DNA of 11,351 nucleotides from Oscillospiraceae bacterium (GTDB lineage: Bacteria > Bacillota > Clostridia > Oscillospirales > Oscillospiraceae), in the NCBI GenBank assembly GCA_020866945.1, contig JAJBVW010000123.1:1-11351 (forward strand), written 5' to 3'. A model generated the notes under the pieces. The model was not told where the DNA came from. It ran no database searches and was given only the letters and a program-made list of their open reading frames with translations. The translations under genes were made by a program, and so were the position numbers. This document shows positions 1-6,555 of this stretch, in pieces. Numbering within the stretch: the first letter of the stretch is position 1; each line of letters opens with the position of its first letter.

Positions 1-787
1 CAAGGACAATAACCATAACGATCGCGATGGTGTACCACAGGGAGTTGTTGGGATCGGAGATCTCAACAGTCTCCGCCTCGGCAGCCTCGTCGGAGGCGGC
101 TTCATCGGTCTCAAGCAGGCCGTAGTAGTAAATCGCGTTGCCCTCGGTGGCGTTCAGGACGTCGCCGCAGTTGTCGCAGACCCAGGTGCCATAGGACTCG
201 TAGGTGCCGTCCTCGGCGATGACAGCGTCATACTGGTAGGTGTAGGAGTGGCCGACGGCGGGGATCAGCTCCGTGCCGCAGACGGTGCAGACAACAGCCT
301 CGGTGCAGGTGGCTTCCTCCGCGCTGGGGGTATGCTCGGTGGTGGGGATGACATCAGAGTAGGTGTCGCCGCAGACAGAGCAGGTGTACGTGATGAGGCC
401 CTCCTCGGTGCAGGTGGCTTCCTTGGTGGAGACCACATAGGTGTGCTCGCCAGTGGCGGGTACCTTATAGGAGTATGTCAGGCCGCACTCGGAGCACTCC
501 AGAGTCACAGTACCCGCTTCCGTGCAGGTGGCGTCAACGCTATCAACAATCACAAAGTTGTGCGCGTGGTCATCCGCTTCTTCCGTTTCTTCAGCAGCGG
601 CTGCTGAGGCGGCTGCGGCCGCGGCTATCGTGGTAGCCGATTCGGTCGGGCCAGAGGTGGTTCCGGTTGTGCTTGTGGCTGCCGTCGTGGTCTGCGCCGC
701 TTCTGCCTCTGCCGACGCTTCGCCGGAGGCAAATACGGGACATACCAAAATGGCTGCCATGAGAACAAACGCTAGAATTTTCTTCAT
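1..787 (-). CDS. Secreted, membrane-anchored CxxC/His repeat protein (3' end outside window)
   Basis: The first 262 residues are in the window; the C-terminus lies beyond the left edge. A signal peptide starts MKKILAFVLMAAIL and probably ends after VFA (residue 20). A Thr/Ala-rich linker with an alanine run (to about residue 68) and an acidic stretch (EETEEADDHAH) follow. Three degenerate repeats begin at residues 86, 124 and 159. Each has ATCTE, then a CxxC(G) pair (C98/C101, C136/C139, C167/C170), then a histidine (H115, H152, H180). A further pair, C204/C207, comes from a decayed fourth unit. A hydrophobic segment starts at W251 (WYTIAIVMVIVL) and looks like a C-terminal membrane anchor. 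Repeats of this style are known from Clostridia surface proteins and the pattern could bind zinc, but I cannot assign a function. The start is ATG at 787 with AAGGGAG upstream (about 796-802). Confidence 0.85.
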   Translation of the reverse strand, partial: MKKILAFVLMAAILVCPVFASGEASAEAEAAQTTTAATSTTGTTSGPTESATTIAAAAAASAAAAEETEEADDHAHNFVIVDSVDATCTEAGTVTLECSECGLTYSYKVPATGEHTYVVSTKEATCTEEGLITYTCSVCGDTYSDVIPTTEHTPSAEEATCTEAVVCTVCGTELIPAVGHSYTYQYDAVIAEDGTYESYGTWVCDNCGDVLNATEGNAIYYYGLLETDEAASDEAAEAETVEISDPNNSLWYTIAIVMVIVL

Positions 788-829
788 TTTAGTGTCTCCC
801 TTATCTACAAAATGGATAATGCTTATTGA

Positions 830-858
830 ATTATAACATAAGTTTCGGGAATTGCCAA
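830..858 (-). promoter_or_regulatory. Near-consensus vegetative promoter of the CxxC-repeat protein gene
   Basis: On the minus strand, TTGGCA (853-858) and TATAAT (830-835) are separated by exactly 17 bases. The predicted transcript would start about 36 bases upstream of the ATG at 787, with the ribosome site between. The fit to the housekeeping sigma factor consensus is 5/6 plus 6/6, so strong expression is likely. Confidence 0.8.
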
Positions 859-985
859 CACCTTTTTTGTTAAATCAGAAATTTTGCAATCTGTTGTTAC
901 CAAGACTACAAGAAATTACGACATTTTAAGCGCAAAGCACGATTTGTCGTCCAAAAAACTGGCCGTTATTTTAGAGAAAATGACG

Positions 986-1021
986 AAAAAGCCGGCATCA
1001 AAACGTGGTTTTGACACCGGC
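986..1021 (-). terminator. Rho-independent terminator of the ene-reductase gene
   Basis: The 14-base arms at 991-1004 and 1008-1021 pair around a GTG loop, with two adjacent mismatches inside the stem (CA against CA on the pairing strand). On the minus strand the hairpin is followed by TTTTT (986-990) and then a further T-rich stretch. It lies about 70 bases past the stop of the gene at 1091, in the right direction. Confidence 0.75.
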
Positions 1022-1090
1022 TTCCGAACCATGACAATGACCTGAATTATACAGGGCAAAGCGCTGGTTTCTTCTGGTTTCTTATCTTTG

Positions 1091-3106
1091 TTATATCCTG
1101 TTTGCTACGCTCCAAGCGTGACGGTTGAGCTGCTGCACGGAGGCGGGCTTTTTGCAGTCGCCTATCATGTAGAACTCCGGGGCAGTGCCGTAGAAGGCCA
1201 GGGCCTCCGCCTGACGGGGCACGCGGCCCGCGCACATGACCACGGAATCCGCCGGGATAGAGTGCTCCACGCCCTCCTTGTCCGTGTAGGACACGGAATC
1301 CGCGCCGATGGCGGCTACCTTCACGCCGGTGATGCCGTGGAAGTTCGGCTCCGCCTCCCAGGCCTCCTTGAACATGGAGTAGTAGTGGATGGCGGTGGAG
1401 TCGGCGGAAAGCTGGTCGCGCATCTCCACCACGGTAGTGTGATGGCCCTTCTTCGCGATATAGAGGGCGGTTTCCACGCCGACCTCGCCGCCGCCGATGA
1501 CCACGACGCGTTCACCCAGCTTCTCAGGATGGGCGAAGGCCTCCAGGGCGTAGACCAGCTTGTCCTTGTCCGCGCCGGGGATGGGGAGGGTCAGCATTTC
1601 CGCCCCGTTTGCCACCACCACGGCGTCAAAGTTCCCCGCGGCGATCATCTCCGGGGTGGCCTTGGTGTTTACATGATAGGCAATGCCCTGCTTGTCCAGC
1701 TGGTAGATGAGCCAGTTCTTGTAGTCCCGCAACGTCCACTTGAAGTCGGCGTAATCCGCGTGGACGATCTGGCCGCCCAGGATGGGAAGCGCTTCATACA
1801 GTACCGGGGTATGGCCCCGCTCCTTGAGGTACAGGGCGCAGCGCATACCGGCGGGGCCGCCGCCGATGATGGCTACCTTCTTGGAGCGCTCCGGGGCCTT
1901 TACGAGCTGGCCCAGCCGATGCTCCAGGCCCACCATGGGGTTCACGGAGCAGACGGACACGAAGGGGTCATGCTCGCCGCGGCCATGGCACTTGTTGCAC
2001 CGCAGGCAGGGGACGATGTCGTCCGCCCGGCCCGCCTGGAGCAGGTCGCCGTAGTTGGGGTTGGAGACGAAGGCGCGGGCAGCGCAGATAAGGTCTGCTT
2101 TGCCGTCTGCCAGGGCCTTCTCGCAGGTTTCGGGATAGTGGAAGCCGCCGATGACCCCGATGACCAGGCCGGGGACGTGCTGCTTCATGTACTCGCCGTA
2201 TTTCAGGAAAGGCGTCTCCTCCAGGTTGAAGCTGGTGGGATGGGCCGCGTCCACCTCGTCGGTGCGAAGCTGAACGATGTCTATGTATTTCTTCGCCTCG
2301 TTCAGGAAGGCGGCGCTGTCCTCAATGGAGTAGCCGTCCGGGCCGTCTACCGCGCTCCACTCGATTTCCAGCAGGAAGTTCTTTCCCACCTTCTGCCGCA
2401 CCCGCTCCAGGCACATCAGGGGGAACCGCATACGGTTTTCCAGGCTGCCGCCGAACTTGTCCGTCCGGTGATTGGTGATGGGGGAGAAGAACTGGGCGGG
2501 GATGTTGGCCCGATAGCACATATGGATGGACATCATATCGAAGCCCAGCATTTGCAAAATCCCGGCCTGCTCCGCGTAGGACTGGGCGATCTTTTCCAGC
2601 TGCTCCTCGGTGTAGGACTCAACCGGGTCGTGGCCGGGGATCAGCTCAATGTCAAACTCCGCCGGAGGCGGGGCGTTGAGAGACTTGGTCTGCTCAAAGG
2701 CGGAGACATGGGACTGATCCCCCTTGGGAACCATCAGCGGGTACGCGGACGGCGGGCCGACAAAAATCGCCATGCAGGCGATGGAGTCGTAGTAGTGGAT
2801 GTTGTCCGCAAGCTGCAAAAGATAGTTCTGGCAGTTTGTGTCATACAGGTCAAAATCCGGGAAGTGGCCGAAATCCATGTCCATGGGCAGCTGCTTGCCG
2901 CGGGTGAAGTTGTTGATGCCCATGCAGGTGACGATACCGGCGCTGCGGGCCTTGTTGCAGTAGTGGGCGATTACGCTCTCCGCCGGGTACGGCTCTGGCC
3001 CCTGGAGAAAGTGGGGAAGGGAGTTTGAAGCCTCCAGCCGGTTTTTCAGGGTGAAGCCCCGAATTTGCAGCGGCTGGGTCAGGTGGGGGTACTTTGGTGC
3101 GCTCAT
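1091..3106 (-). CDS. NADH:flavin oxidoreductase, old-yellow-enzyme/enoate reductase type with FMN, [4Fe-4S] and FAD
   Basis: This 671-aa protein has the length and domain order of enoate reductases, FadH and the bile-acid enzymes BaiCD/BaiH. An FMN-binding TIM barrel (about 1-360) carries FFSPITNHRTDKFGGSLENR (206-225). A [4Fe-4S] cluster motif follows: C367, C370, C373, C386. The FAD/NAD(P) part has GGGPAG (415-420), GGGEVG (538-543) and the FAD-contacting GD (649-650). Such enzymes reduce C=C bonds in electron-poor substrates, passing electrons from NAD(P)H via FAD and the cluster to FMN. The usual GYL/SYL segment with the proton-donor tyrosine is replaced by IHMCYRANIPAQ (194-205), so substrate and donor may differ; I do not assign one. 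The start is ATG at 3106, ten bases after AGGAGG. An upstream in-frame TTG at 3130 would place that ribosome site inside the coding region. No partner gene is adjacent; the gene is divergent from the dipeptidase. Confidence 0.9.
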   Translation of the reverse strand: MSAPKYPHLTQPLQIRGFTLKNRLEASNSLPHFLQGPEPYPAESVIAHYCNKARSAGIVTCMGINNFTRGKQLPMDMDFGHFPDFDLYDTNCQNYLLQLADNIHYYDSIACMAIFVGPPSAYPLMVPKGDQSHVSAFEQTKSLNAPPPAEFDIELIPGHDPVESYTEEQLEKIAQSYAEQAGILQMLGFDMMSIHMCYRANIPAQFFSPITNHRTDKFGGSLENRMRFPLMCLERVRQKVGKNFLLEIEWSAVDGPDGYSIEDSAAFLNEAKKYIDIVQLRTDEVDAAHPTSFNLEETPFLKYGEYMKQHVPGLVIGVIGGFHYPETCEKALADGKADLICAARAFVSNPNYGDLLQAGRADDIVPCLRCNKCHGRGEHDPFVSVCSVNPMVGLEHRLGQLVKAPERSKKVAIIGGGPAGMRCALYLKERGHTPVLYEALPILGGQIVHADYADFKWTLRDYKNWLIYQLDKQGIAYHVNTKATPEMIAAGNFDAVVVANGAEMLTLPIPGADKDKLVYALEAFAHPEKLGERVVVIGGGEVGVETALYIAKKGHHTTVVEMRDQLSADSTAIHYYSMFKEAWEAEPNFHGITGVKVAAIGADSVSYTDKEGVEHSIPADSVVMCAGRVPRQAEALAFYGTAPEFYMIGDCKKPASVQQLNRHAWSVANRI

Positions 3107-3172
3107 ATCATCGTGTCCTCCTAAAAGCAATGAGTAGTGGGTAATTTATTTTATGACATTTACTCGTTCCCT

Positions 3173-3181
3173 ATTATAACA
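3173..3181 (-). promoter_or_regulatory. Extended -10 promoter of the ene-reductase gene
   Basis: On the minus strand TGTTATAAT is a full extended -10 element (TG, one base, TATAAT). The position 17 bases further upstream reads TTTTCT, a poor -35, which the extended -10 could compensate. The leader to the ATG at 3106 would be about 60 bases. Confidence 0.6.
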
Positions 3182-3215
3182 GGAAATTCATAAAAAGAAA
3201 AGAGGCTATCCGCCG

Positions 3216-3244
3216 TTGACGGAAAATCGGCGGTTTGATATACT
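3216..3244 (+). promoter_or_regulatory. Promoter of the dipeptidase gene, overlapped by a CCGCCG/CGGCGG dyad
   Basis: TTGACG (3216-3221) and TATACT (3239-3244) are 17 bases apart, a good housekeeping-type promoter about 35 bases before the ATG at 3279. An inverted repeat, CCGCCG at 3210-3215 and CGGCGG at 3228-3233, brackets the -35 box and could be an operator. That role is inference from position alone. Confidence 0.65.
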
Positions 3245-3278
3245 GCAGCTATGAATTGTTGGGGAGGAATTGTTCAAT

Positions 3279-4221
3279 ATGAAGCGCTTTTCAGCGGGGG
3301 AGATGCCCTATTTTGACGGCCACTGCGATACGATCAGCCGCTGCGCCAACCGGGGGGACAGCCTGTGGGCCAATGACGGGATGCTGGATTTGCAGCGTTT
3401 GACCGGTTTTCAAAAGGCTGCTCAGGTCTTTGCCATCTTCGCGGACTGGGATAAATTCCCGCCGGGGACGCTGTTTTATGAGTGCTGCCGCCAGCGGGAG
3501 GTATTTGTCTCGGAGCTTGAAAAAAACCGGGATATAGCCCTTCCCTGCCGCACAGGGACGGAAATACGGGCCGCGAATGAGGCAGGCAGGGTGGCTGCCC
3601 TGCTGTCCATCGAGGGGGGCGAACTGCTCGGCTGCGACCCCGGACGGCTGGAGATTGCCGCCCAGTGGGGGGTAAGGCTTGTAAACATCACCTGGAACCA
3701 CGCGAACTATCTTTCCGGCTCCCATCGGGATGAGGCGGCGCGGGGCCTTGGCCCTCTGGGGCGGGAGTTTGTCCGCCGGGCCAACAGCCTTGGTATATTG
3801 CTGGACGTGTCCCACCTGTCCGACCAGGGGTTCTGGGATTTGGAGCAGATGGCGGAGCAGCCCATCGTGGCCAGCCATTCTAACGCCCGCGCCGTCTGCC
3901 CCCACAGCCGGAACCTGACGGACGATATGTTCATCGTCATCCGGGACAGCGGCGGGGTGGCCGGACTGAACTTCTGGCTGGATTTCGTGGGTGGACTACA
4001 GCATGGACGATATTCTCCGTCATGTGGAGCACTTTATGGAGCTGGACGGGGCGAAAACCCTGGCTCTTGGGGCAGATTGGGACGGCTGCGACGCTGCTGC
4101 CGGCGGCATGAAGGGGGCGCAGGACATCCCGCTTCTCTGGAATGCCCTGGCCGCGCGGGGGTATGAGGAGAGCGTGCTGGAAGACCTATTTTATAACAAC
4201 TGGCTCCGTGTTTTTGGATAA
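3279..4221 (+). pseudogene. Family M19 (renal-dipeptidase-type) membrane dipeptidase homologue, frameshifted
   Basis: M19 enzymes are two-zinc hydrolases that cleave dipeptides. The usual ligand motifs are all present: HCD near the N-terminus (FDGHCDT), SIEGGE, DVSHLSD, ASHSN with a following HSRNLTD, and GADWDG. The last lies in a different frame from the rest. The first frame encodes sense through NFWLDFV (about 3972-3989); from 3991 the homology continues one frame over as DYSMDDILRHVEHF and runs to TAA at 4219-4221. Skipping one base, for example one G of the GGG at 3989-3991, joins the parts into about 313 residues, close to family length. A 2-base loss or a larger deletion there is also possible. 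No signal peptide is seen, so the parent enzyme would be cytoplasmic. The start is ATG at 3279, 11 bases after GGGGAGG; the in-frame TTG at 3270 is too close to that site. It could be a real recent lesion or a sequence error. Confidence 0.85.
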
Positions 4222-4299
4222 ATTTTCCCTCAGACCGGGAACCTTTTGGCTCCATGTTCCGTCTTATAGCTGACAAAACGAAAAAGGAGGCTCTTTCTT

Positions 4300-5562
4300 A
4301 TGAAAACCAAGCTGACCGCCATGCTCCTGTGTCTGGGGCAGATTCTGGCTCTGGCCGGGTGCGCGGGCAAGGCTCAGGCCACGAACCTGATGGAAGATGT
4401 GGCCCCGGAGCCTATCGCCACAGAGACCGCGGACGATAATACCGCCGAAACGGAGGACGCGGCCCTGGCGGTGAAGGATTTTGCCGTGCGCCTGTTCCAG
4501 CAGTGCGCCCAGGAGGGGGAAAATACGCTGGTCTCCCCGGTGTCCGTGCTGTACGCCCTGGCCATGACCGCAAACGGCGCGGCGGAGAACACCCGCACCC
4601 AAATGGAGGCGGTGTTCGGGGTGTCTCTGGAGGCGCTGAATCCCTATCTCTCCGCCTATATGGACACTCTCCCCAGTGGGGAGAACTATAAGCTGACCGC
4701 CGCCAACGCCATCTGGTTCCGGGAGGATGAGTGCCTGACCGTCCGGCAGGATTTTTTGCAGTTAAACGCCAATTACTATAACGCGGACATCTACAAGACT
4801 CCCTTCGACCAGCAGACGCTGGAGGAGATAAACGACTATGTCAGCGAGCATACCGACGGCATGGTGAAGGATATTCTGGACAAGATTTCCGACGACGCTG
4901 TCATGTATCTTGTGAATGCCCTGGCCTTTGACGCCAAGTGGCAGACGATTTATACGGAAAATGAGGTGCGCTCTGGCGATTTCACGCTGGAGGATGGCAC
5001 CGTCCGGGAGACGGAGCTGATGTATTCCGAGGAATCGAAATATCTGGAGGACGAAAACGCCGCCGGCTTTATCAAGTATTATAAGGACGGAGCCTACGCC
5101 TTCGTGGCCCTGCTGCCAAAGGAAGGGGTCACAGTGGCCGACTATGTGGCCTCCCTGACCGGGATTGGCCTTAGTGCCATGCTGGAGAACGCCCAGGATG
5201 TAACCGTGGAGGCGGCCATTCCCAAATTCACCAGCGAATACAGCACTGAACTGAGCGAGGCCCTGGCCGCCATGGGGATGACGGATGCCTTTGACCCGGA
5301 TCTGGCTAACTTCTCCCTCCTTGGGGAATATGAGAACGGCAATATCTGTATTTCCCGCGTGCTGCATAAAACCTATATCGCCGTCAACGAGAAAGGCACC
5401 CAGGCCGGCGCTGCCACGGTAGTGGAGATGGTGGCGGAGACCGCCCTGGAGGCCCCGGAGGAGACAAAGGTTGTCTATCTCAACCGCCCCTTTGTCTATC
5501 TTCTCATAGACTGCGAGACCAACACCCCGATATTTATGGGAACGGTGATGGACGTGGGGTAA
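4300..5562 (+). CDS. Serpin-family protease inhibitor, predicted lipoprotein
   Basis: Serpins trap serine or cysteine proteases by a suicide-substrate mechanism. The 420-aa product has a lipoprotein signal ending LALAGC (lipidated C21), so it should be tethered outside the membrane by an acidic linker (about 30-55). The serpin body follows: NTLVSPVSVLYALAMTANGA (75-94), NALAFDAKW (206-214), and the C-terminal signature NRPFVYLLID with FMGTVMDVG (395-420). The reactive-loop hinge is EKGTQAGAATVV (364-375), rich in small residues as inhibitory serpins require. Counting from G366 as P15 puts P1 at E380 and P1' at T381. AAAGGAGG lies 9 bases before the ATG. The dipeptidase ends 78 bases upstream and no good promoter is visible between, so the two may share a transcript. 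Serpins are sporadic in bacteria but known from gut Firmicutes. The target protease is unknown. Confidence 0.92.
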   Translation: MKTKLTAMLLCLGQILALAGCAGKAQATNLMEDVAPEPIATETADDNTAETEDAALAVKDFAVRLFQQCAQEGENTLVSPVSVLYALAMTANGAAENTRTQMEAVFGVSLEALNPYLSAYMDTLPSGENYKLTAANAIWFREDECLTVRQDFLQLNANYYNADIYKTPFDQQTLEEINDYVSEHTDGMVKDILDKISDDAVMYLVNALAFDAKWQTIYTENEVRSGDFTLEDGTVRETELMYSEESKYLEDENAAGFIKYYKDGAYAFVALLPKEGVTVADYVASLTGIGLSAMLENAQDVTVEAAIPKFTSEYSTELSEALAAMGMTDAFDPDLANFSLLGEYENGNICISRVLHKTYIAVNEKGTQAGAATVVEMVAETALEAPEETKVVYLNRPFVYLLIDCETNTPIFMGTVMDVG

Positions 5563-5606
5563 CAGAGCTTACCCCGACAATACAGCGAAAATCCGCCTTT
5601 TCAGCC

Positions 5607-5660
5607 ACACGGTGGCTTATCAAAGCAAACGCTTCGATAAGCCACCGTGTTTGCACATAT
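5607..5660 (+). terminator. Long hairpin terminator downstream of the serpin gene
   Basis: Perfect 15-base arms at 5607-5621 and 5636-5650 enclose a second small stem, AAGC/GCTT (5623-5626 and 5631-5634), around an AAAC loop. The total is about 19 base pairs with one mismatch. A modest T-rich run (TTTGCACATATTTT) follows on the plus strand. The stem is unusually long, but the position 45 bases after the serpin stop suits a terminator. Confidence 0.65.
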
Positions 5661-5720
5661 TTTACATTCAAGGAACACAGATTTTTCCGTTCCGTGCTAT
5701 CCGGCTTTACCATCCGTCGT

Positions 5721-5726
5721 TATAAT
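5721..5726 (+). promoter_or_regulatory. -10 element for the small zinc-ribbon gene
   Basis: A perfect TATAAT lies 30 bases before the start codon at 5756. No convincing -35 is found at the right spacing (TATCCG at 5698-5703), so this may be a weak or activator-dependent promoter. Confidence 0.45.
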
Positions 5727-5755
5727 GAAAGCAGATAACGAAGGAGATGACCAGA

Positions 5756-6004
5756 ATGAAGCTGGAAAAAAAGCACAGCGCCTGGTATGCGCTGGCCGCC
5801 GGAGCGGTCATGGCCGGACTGGGCGGAGGCTTGTATGCCGGAGGAATTAGATGGGCGCTGGCGCTGTCCTTTGCGGGACTGGTTGCCGCCATCGCAGCCC
5901 TCCTGTGGGCCGGAATCGTGACCCGCTGTCCCCATTGCGGCCGGGGCCTGCCTCTCTTTTCCCGCGATTTGGGAGATTGCCCCTACTGTCATAAGAAAAT
6001 ATAA
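5756..6004 (+). CDS. Small membrane protein with C-terminal zinc ribbon, function unknown
   Basis: This 82-aa protein has a basic N-terminus (MKLEKKH), two predicted membrane segments (about 9-30 and 33-56, separated by a short GG-containing turn) and a C-terminal zinc-ribbon knuckle pair, CPHC and CPYC, ending in KKI. By the positive-inside rule both tails would be cytoplasmic. I do not recognise a named family. AAGGAG at 5741-5746 lies 9 bases before the ATG at 5756; another in-frame ATG at 5747 abuts that site and is unlikely. It has its own terminator and so is probably monocistronic, separate from the BlaI-type pair that follows. Confidence 0.7.
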   Translation: MKLEKKHSAWYALAAGAVMAGLGGGLYAGGIRWALALSFAGLVAAIAALLWAGIVTRCPHCGRGLPLFSRDLGDCPYCHKKI

Positions 6005-6038
6005 TGTGCTAATATGCCCCCATTAAAAGGCTTCTTTT

Positions 6039-6077
6039 AAGGTTTGAAAGCAACTCTCAGCTTTCAAACCTTTTTTT
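6039..6077 (+). terminator. Rho-independent terminator after the zinc-ribbon gene
   Basis: A perfect 13-base-pair stem (6039-6051 with 6060-6072) closes an 8-base loop and runs into seven T residues (6071-6077). It separates the small zinc-ribbon gene from the BlaI-type operon promoter 12 bases downstream. Confidence 0.9.
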
Positions 6078-6088
6078 GCAAAAATTGG

Positions 6089-6102
6089 TTGACAGATGTA
6101 GT
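6089..6102 (+). promoter_or_regulatory. BlaI-like operator 1, over the -35 box
   Basis: The sequence TTGACAGATGTAGT contains the ACA-NN-TGT core of BlaI/MecI-type dyads with a full TGTAGT right half and a degraded left half. It covers the -35 box, where binding would exclude RNA polymerase. Assignment to this operon's BlaI is inference from position and symmetry. Confidence 0.6.
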
Positions 6103-6117
6103 CCAATGTGCTATAGT
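6089..6117 (+). promoter_or_regulatory. Promoter of the blaI-blaR1-like operon
   Basis: TTGACA (6089-6094) and TATAGT (6112-6117) are 17 bases apart, and TGC directly before the -10 makes it an extended -10 as well. This is one of the strongest promoters in the window, which suits a gene pair kept off by a repressor. The start of transcription would fall near 6124. Confidence 0.85.
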
Positions 6118-6120
6118 TGG

Positions 6121-6134
6121 TCTACAACAGTAGT
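6121..6134 (+). promoter_or_regulatory. BlaI-like operator 2, over the transcription start
   Basis: TCTACAACAGTAGT is an imperfect dyad (CTAC-N4-GTAG) of the same type as the box at 6089-6102. The two centres are 32 bases apart, about three helical turns, so both dimers would sit on the same face of the DNA. An overlapping larger palindrome (TGTAGTCCAA at 6097-6106 and TTGGTCTACA at 6117-6126, one mismatch) joins the inner halves across the -10. Confidence 0.65.
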
Positions 6135-6171
6135 GCGAACTGCTGAAATTTTCTGGGAAGGGAGCCTTTGT

Positions 6172-6555
6172 ATGGATAAGCAGATATATGCCGGAGAATG
6201 GAAAATCATGGAATTTCTCTGGGAAGCCGCGCCCCGGACGGTAATGGAGATTGTCCGGGCCATGGGGGAGCGGACGGGCTGGGCCAAAAGCACCGTCACC
6301 ACCATGGTGACGCGGATGGAGGCCAAGGGCCTTATCCGCTATGAATCGGACGGGGGCCGGGCCAAAAAGATTTATCCTACCATCACGAGAGAGGAGGCCG
6401 CCGGACAGGAGACGGACGGGCTGCTGGAAAAGGTTTATCACGGCAGCGCCGGGCTTCTGATGACCTCTCTGCTAGAGCGGAACCGCCTGACGGCGGAGGA
6501 AATTGATGAGCTTTATGCCATGCTGAAAAAAGCGGAGGAGAAGAGCCATGCTTGA
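6172..6555 (+). CDS. blaI: BlaI/MecI-family transcriptional repressor
   Basis: The 127-aa winged-helix protein has the BlaI layout: an N-terminal DNA-binding domain starting YAGEWKIMEFLWEAAPRTVMEIV, with the recognition region WAKSTVTTMVTRMEAKGLI and a wing ending RAKKIYPTI. A C-terminal helical dimerisation part follows (about 75-127), including the family-typical VYHGSAGLL. BlaI proteins bind dyads as dimers and are inactivated when the partner BlaR1 protease is activated. AAGGGAG lies 7 bases before the ATG at 6172; longer in-frame starts upstream would run through the promoter. The stop overlaps the next start by 8 bases (6548-6555), which indicates translational coupling with the protease gene. 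The symbol denotes family; beta-lactam control is not shown. Confidence 0.9.
   Translation: MDKQIYAGEWKIMEFLWEAAPRTVMEIVRAMGERTGWAKSTVTTMVTRMEAKGLIRYESDGGRAKKIYPTITREEAAGQETDGLLEKVYHGSAGLLMTSLLERNRLTAEEIDELYAMLKKAEEKSHA

Larger units (their letters stand above)
788..1090. other. Intergenic region with no gene
   Basis: This 303-base AT-rich gap lies between two minus-strand genes. It holds the promoter at 830-858 for the left-hand gene and the terminator hairpin at 986-1021 for the right-hand gene. Between about 860 and 985 I see no open frame, RNA gene or clear repeat. Confidence 0.6.

Noticed and set aside
248..836. Two plus-strand open frames opposite the CxxC-repeat protein
   Set aside because: Gly/Ala-rich translations without motifs; the minus frame has a signal peptide, repeats, ribosome site and promoter.
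1088..3028. Long plus-strand open frame (646 codons) opposite the ene-reductase
   Set aside because: It is antisense to a gene with clear cofactor motifs, has no recognisable domain and arises from codon bias on the other strand.
3987..4003. Programmed frameshift in the dipeptidase
   Set aside because: No slippery heptamer, stop codon, internal Shine-Dalgarno or downstream structure at suitable distance; M19 genes are not known to use recoding.
4225..4241. Possible terminator (TTCCC/GGGAA) between dipeptidase and serpin
   Set aside because: Five base pairs and no T run; too weak to call.
4244..4270. Possible serpin promoter (TTTTGG and TATAGC)
   Set aside because: Both boxes are poor and the spacing is 15 bases; co-transcription with the dipeptidase is at least as likely.
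6023..6040. Small inverted repeat TTAAAAG/CTTTTAA just before the terminator at 6039, considered as an antiterminator
   Set aside because: It overlaps the terminator stem by only two bases, so it cannot compete with it in a convincing way.
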